Source: JAYPCI01 sp038124645 (GTDB taxonomy: Bacteria; Pseudomonadota; Alphaproteobacteria; Pelagibacterales; Pelagibacteraceae). From it: a stretch of DNA of 35,886 bases. The position numbers and the translations under genes were made by a program. Below are positions 32,967 to 35,886 of the stretch, piece after piece. Each line of letters starts with the position of its first letter. Within the stretch, counting starts at the first letter, position 1. The stretch is from the NCBI GenBank assembly GCA_038124645.1, contig JAYPCI010000012.1, forward strand, positions 1 to 35,886. Reading direction: 5' to 3'. Under the pieces are notes generated by a model that had not been told where the DNA came from, did not search any database, and was given only the letters and a program-made list of their open reading frames with translations.

Positions 32967-34172
32967 TTAATTTTGATATTCTGGTTGCAGTTTATCTCTG
33001 ATCAAAACAATTGAGATTATAGAAAATACTATAAAAATTGCACATATAAATGAGATCTGTTCGATCGTAAAATTAGCATCAATTAAGAGACCAAAAATTG
33101 CTGTTCCAAAAGCTGTAGAAAAAACCATCAAAGAAGTTGTTAATGATTTAATGCCTCCAATAAACTTAACTCCATATATTTCTGCCCAGGTTGATGATCC
33201 TAAGACGTTCGCTAAACCATTGGAAATACCCACTAAACCTAGAAAGAAAAAGGATGAATAAAAAACATCAAAATACATGAGGACTAACATTGCTCCCAGC
33301 AAAGGTAGATTGATCAATGGTATCAATTTTCTGCTCGTAAATTTATCTACCAAGTAACCTGACAAAAATAAAGTTAGCAGTGATGAGATTGAATAAAACA
33401 TGAATGAGGTTGGAATGACATGATTATCCCAGTTTTTTGACTCGGAGATAAATTGTTGATTAACAAAAATTCCAGTAGCAATCGCTGGCATTGCCAACAT
33501 TGAAATAACCACAACATAAAATCTATAATCTTTTAAAATTTCAGTTCTGGTCCACTGCCTAACTTTTAAATTAATTTTTTCTTTTATATTTGACTCCCGG
33601 CTATCTATAGTAAGATCTCTAACAGTTAAAAAAATTATCAAGGGTAGGAAAATTATAACTATCAAGGCGATAATTTTCCAAATATCTCGCCAATAAAAAA
33701 CGCTGATAAGAAATACAATTAAAGACGGTAAAATAAATTCTGCCGTTGATAAGCCAAACCAAGTTGTGCTTAATGCTTTACCGCGTGAAGTTTCAAAATA
33801 TCTTGACACCGTGGTTGTAGCCGTATGTGACATCAATCCTTGTCCAGATAATCTTAGTAAATAAATTCCAAAAAATAAAAAAATTAGATTATGAACAAAA
33901 GAAAAGAAGAGTGTTGCAAAACCCAAAAGTACAACAACAAATAATGCATAATGTTTAAGATTATAGTCATCAATTTTTTTACCAATCCAGATTAAACTCA
34001 AACTCGATAAAATTGTTGCGGTTGCGTAAATAGAAGCAAAAGTGCCATAAGAAATACCAAGTTCCTCACGAATACTAGTATTAAAAAGTCCGATAAAATA
34101 ACTCTGTCCAAAACTGGAAAAAAATGTAAATATAAATCCAAACAAAATAACTTTTAAACTTAATTTATTCAT
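32967..34172 (-). CDS. MFS transporter, monocarboxylate/oxalate-formate antiporter-like
   Basis: 401 aa with 12 predicted membrane helices and a hydrophilic central loop (about 195-215) holding many charged residues. LRLSGQGLMSHTATTTVSRYFETSRGKALS matches the conserved region between helices 4 and 5 in MFS members such as the monocarboxylate porters. LIWIGKKIDDYN is the loop 2-3 signature. The substrate is unknown. The ATG abuts the ATG of the divergent dehydrogenase gene with no base between; upstream in frame there is no other start before a stop, so this start is forced. No Shine-Dalgarno is present. Confidence 0.87.
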   Translation of the reverse strand: MNKLSLKVILFGFIFTFFSSFGQSYFIGLFNTSIREELGISYGTFASIYATATILSSLSLIWIGKKIDDYNLKHYALFVVVLLGFATLFFSFVHNLIFLFFGIYLLRLSGQGLMSHTATTTVSRYFETSRGKALSTTWFGLSTAEFILPSLIVFLISVFYWRDIWKIIALIVIIFLPLIIFLTVRDLTIDSRESNIKEKINLKVRQWTRTEILKDYRFYVVVISMLAMPAIATGIFVNQQFISESKNWDNHVIPTSFMFYSISSLLTLFLSGYLVDKFTSRKLIPLINLPLLGAMLVLMYFDVFYSSFFFLGLVGISNGLANVLGSSTWAEIYGVKFIGGIKSLTTSLMVFSTAFGTAIFGLLIDANFTIEQISFICAIFIVFSIISIVLIRDKLQPEYQN

Positions 34173-35039
34173 ATGAGCAAAGTTTCTTTCATTGGTTTAG
34201 GCGTCATGGGTTTTCCTATGGCAGGATATATATCAAAAGCTGGTCACGATGTAACGGTTTATAATCGAACCAAAGCAAAAGCTGAAAAGTGGACACAAAC
34301 CTATAAAGGTAAAATAGCAGATACCCCGATGGAGGTTGCTAAAGATAGTGATTTTATTTTTACCTGTGTTGGTAATGATAACGATTTAAGAGAAGTTACT
34401 TTGGGTGACAAAGGTTTATTTAAAACTGCAAAAAAAGGCGCGGTCTATGTTGACAATACAACGGCATCAGCAGAAATTGCTCGAGAACTTTTTAAAGAAG
34501 CTAAGAAAAAAGGATTTGATTTCTTAGATGCGCCAGTTTCCGGTGGTCAAGCTGGAGCTGAAAACGGTGCACTCACAGTCATGGTCGGTGGTGAAGCAGA
34601 ACCTTACAAAAAAGCAGAGCCCGTGATTGACTGCTACAGTAAAAAAATAAAATTATTAGGTCCTGCTGGTAATGGTCAACTTGCCAAAATGGTTAACCAA
34701 GTTTGTATTGCAGGCTTAGTACAAGGTTTGTCTGAAGGTATTAACTTTGGAATGAAAGCAGGTTTAAATATGCATGATGTCATTGAAGTCATTTCCAAAG
34801 GCGCAGCACAATCTTGGCAGATGGAAAATAGATTTAAAACTATGATTGATGATAAATTTGATTTTGGTTTTGCTGTAGATTGGATGCGAAAAGATTTGAA
34901 AATTGCTATGGACGAAGCAAAAAGAAATGGTTCGCTTCTTCCTGTAACTAAAATAGTTGATGAGTTCTACGGTGAAGTTCAAAAAATGGGAGGTAACCGT
35001 TGGGATACCTCAAGCTTAATAAAGAGACTTAGAAAATAA
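34173..35039 (+). CDS. NAD(P)-dependent beta-hydroxyacid dehydrogenase (3-hydroxyisobutyrate dehydrogenase family)
   Basis: Oxidises a 3-hydroxy acid or reduces tartronate semialdehyde; the substrate is open. 288 aa. The Rossmann motif GLGVMGFPMAG lies at 8-18, VYVDNTTASAEIA and DAPVSGGQAGAENGALTVMVGG (substrate-binding signature) follow, and the catalytic Lys is in NGQLAKMVNQV (about residue 170). The start is forced: an in-frame stop lies four codons upstream. The adjacent flavoprotein gene starts three bases after its stop, so both are probably co-transcribed. A divergent MFS carboxylate-type transporter might move its substrate, but this is inference. Confidence 0.88.
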   Translation: MSKVSFIGLGVMGFPMAGYISKAGHDVTVYNRTKAKAEKWTQTYKGKIADTPMEVAKDSDFIFTCVGNDNDLREVTLGDKGLFKTAKKGAVYVDNTTASAEIARELFKEAKKKGFDFLDAPVSGGQAGAENGALTVMVGGEAEPYKKAEPVIDCYSKKIKLLGPAGNGQLAKMVNQVCIAGLVQGLSEGINFGMKAGLNMHDVIEVISKGAAQSWQMENRFKTMIDDKFDFGFAVDWMRKDLKIAMDEAKRNGSLLPVTKIVDEFYGEVQKMGGNRWDTSSLIKRLRK

Positions 35040-35042
35040 TTC

Positions 35043-35657
35043 GTGACCGACGAGACGGTAAGTTACTACGAAGATCCAAAAGAAATTGAAAAAAAAATCT
35101 GGCAACTTTTAACGCGCGCAGTTAATGACCGAAATTCTAACTTTAGAACACCCGTTTTTATTTGTGGCACAGATAAAGATTTGGATGGTAGAGTGGTTGT
35201 GCTTCGTAAAGCAGATCAAGAGCATAGTTTCATCCAATTTCATAGTGATTTAAGATCAGCTAAAATTCCTAAAATAAAAGCTAATCCGCACTGCGCTCTG
35301 CTCTTCTATGATAAAAAAGAGAAGATCCAAGTAAGAATTAAAGCAACATGCGAGATTAATCAAAACAATGAGGTTACAAAAGCATCCTGGAAAAAAACAC
35401 AACATATTAGCCGAAAATGTTATTTAGTTGAAAGTGGACCAGGAACTGTGTCGGACAAACCTACGTCTGGTCAAGTCAATCCTAAATATGATCAGTTTGA
35501 TTATACTAAAGAGGAAAGTGAAGCAGGTTATAAAAACTTTACGGTCATTAGATGCAAAATAAAAAGTATTGAGTGGTTATATTTAGCAGCTAAAGGACAT
35601 CGTCGTGCGCTTATTGATATAGAAAATGCTAAAAAATTTACTTGGCTAGTTCCTTAA
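35043..35657 (+). CDS. Pyridoxamine 5'-phosphate oxidase-like FMN-binding protein
   Basis: 204-residue split-barrel flavin-binding protein, related to PNPOx. GRVVVLRKADQEHSFIQFHSD and the KIPKIKANPHCALLFYDKKEKIQVRIKA pattern are the FMN-binding strands; the C-terminal LYLAAKGHRRALID resembles the substrate end of PdxH-type proteins. It is not the canonical PdxH: the N-terminus and the C-terminal Arg-rich motif differ, so I give no symbol. GTG start, three bases after the dehydrogenase stop, giving a two-gene unit. The 3' end overlaps a convergent ORF by four bases. Confidence 0.8.
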   Translation: MTDETVSYYEDPKEIEKKIWQLLTRAVNDRNSNFRTPVFICGTDKDLDGRVVVLRKADQEHSFIQFHSDLRSAKIPKIKANPHCALLFYDKKEKIQVRIKATCEINQNNEVTKASWKKTQHISRKCYLVESGPGTVSDKPTSGQVNPKYDQFDYTKEESEAGYKNFTVIRCKIKSIEWLYLAAKGHRRALIDIENAKKFTWLVP

Positions 35658-35886
35658 TTTTTTTGAATTAATTTTAACAATTTCTCTTTTTTATTTGCTC
35701 TAAAAAGATTGTCATAATAAATGACTTGCGTGGGGTATTCACCATGAATTTTTTCATTCCATCTGCTAACCCAAGAATCATATATTCCAAATTTACTATA
35801 ATGCTTCCCTTTTCCTAAGCTCGTATTCCCTTCGTACACATTATAAAGAACATCATTAACATACATTTTCATAAAACCTTTTAGTG
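35654..35886 (-). CDS. Partial ORF, sulfotransferase-like C-terminal region (runs off the window)
   Basis: The frame is open to the edge of the window, so the ATG at 35872 is probably internal or optional and the protein may be longer. About 77 residues are visible. The pattern FGIYDSWVSRWNEKIHG followed by TQVIYYDNLFRANKKEKLLKLI resembles the C-terminal part of P-loop sulfotransferases (Gly, Trp, Trp spacing, then a YEDL-like YYDNL and a final helix). An AAGG lies before ATG 35872, so a 72-residue stand-alone protein is the alternative. Match to sulfotransferases is by eye and weak. Confidence 0.45.
   Translation of the reverse strand, partial: LKGFMKMYVNDVLYNVYEGNTSLGKGKHYSKFGIYDSWVSRWNEKIHGEYPTQVIYYDNLFRANKKEKLLKLIQKN

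Noticed and set aside
1..35886. CRISPR arrays, insertion sequences, prophage genes, toxin-antitoxin pairs, riboswitches
   Set aside because: I looked for regular repeats, transposase or integrase motifs and structured leaders on both strands and found none; spacers are almost all shorter than 100 bases.

Overview
The window looks like core chromosome of a streamlined, very AT-rich marine alphaproteobacterium, most probably SAR11 (Pelagibacterales) or a close functional relative. The reasons are the low G+C judged by eye, near-absence of spacers (most neighbouring genes abut or overlap by 1-20 bases), the linked block purB-purC-purS-purQ-purL-bolA-grxD, alphaproteobacterial types of RpoZ, S4 and class II DAHP synthase, and a tRNA-Tyr/tRNA-Gly/tuf cluster. 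No plasmid, phage, insertion sequence or CRISPR signal was seen. The taxon is inferred from gene content, not from a database comparison.

Layout. (1) 1-1669: 5' part of tuf with tRNA-Gly and tRNA-Tyr upstream on the minus strand, divergent from rlmB and tRNA-Thr. (2) 1682-6028: an envelope patch between tRNA-Thr and just past tRNA-Leu, with a GT2 glycosyltransferase, an O-antigen ligase/polymerase-like membrane protein, a small unknown membrane protein, NAD kinase and a GT9 heptosyltransferase-like gene. (3) 6036-6791: a CinA-type molybdopterin-binding domain protein, back to back with (4) a nine-gene plus-strand operon 6804-14150: sfsA, map, purB, purC, purS, purQ, purL, bolA, grxD. (5) 14155-23150: minus-strand run glmU acetyltransferase domain, glmS, class II DAHP synthase, nadE, cysS, cimA, trmJ, rpsD. 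(6) 23220-25974: HAD phosphatase, prpB and prpC. (7) 25977-28930: class I ribonucleotide reductase nrdA-nrdB with a clear tandem NrdR operator. (8) 29098-30549: phosphohexomutase ending in a good intrinsic terminator. (9) 30641-34172: minus-strand MFS transporter, rpoZ, dusA, TauE-like permease. (10) 34173-35886: a beta-hydroxyacid dehydrogenase, a PNPOx-like flavoprotein, and the 3' end of a sulfotransferase-like ORF running off the window.

How the genes fit together. The purine cluster holds five de novo pathway proteins together with N-terminal methionine removal (map) and an iron-sulfur/redox pair (bolA, grxD). glmS and the glmU acetyltransferase domain are consecutive steps toward UDP-GlcNAc, but no uridylyltransferase domain is encoded here. 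cimA implies threonine-independent isoleucine precursor synthesis. prpB and prpC are two steps of the methylcitrate cycle; prpD is not adjacent.

The region is mostly ordinary housekeeping DNA and I did not find a convincing new defence, mobile or biosynthetic system. The strongest non-trivial observations are: an assembly gap that is almost certainly false (a 55-base exact repeat flanks the Ns, and removing it restores an intact map); the tandem NrdR boxes 31 bases apart; two divergent genes whose start codons abut as CATATG with no spacer; a GlmU reduced to its acetyltransferase half; and a short promoter-hairpin-T-run unit near 30590-30642.
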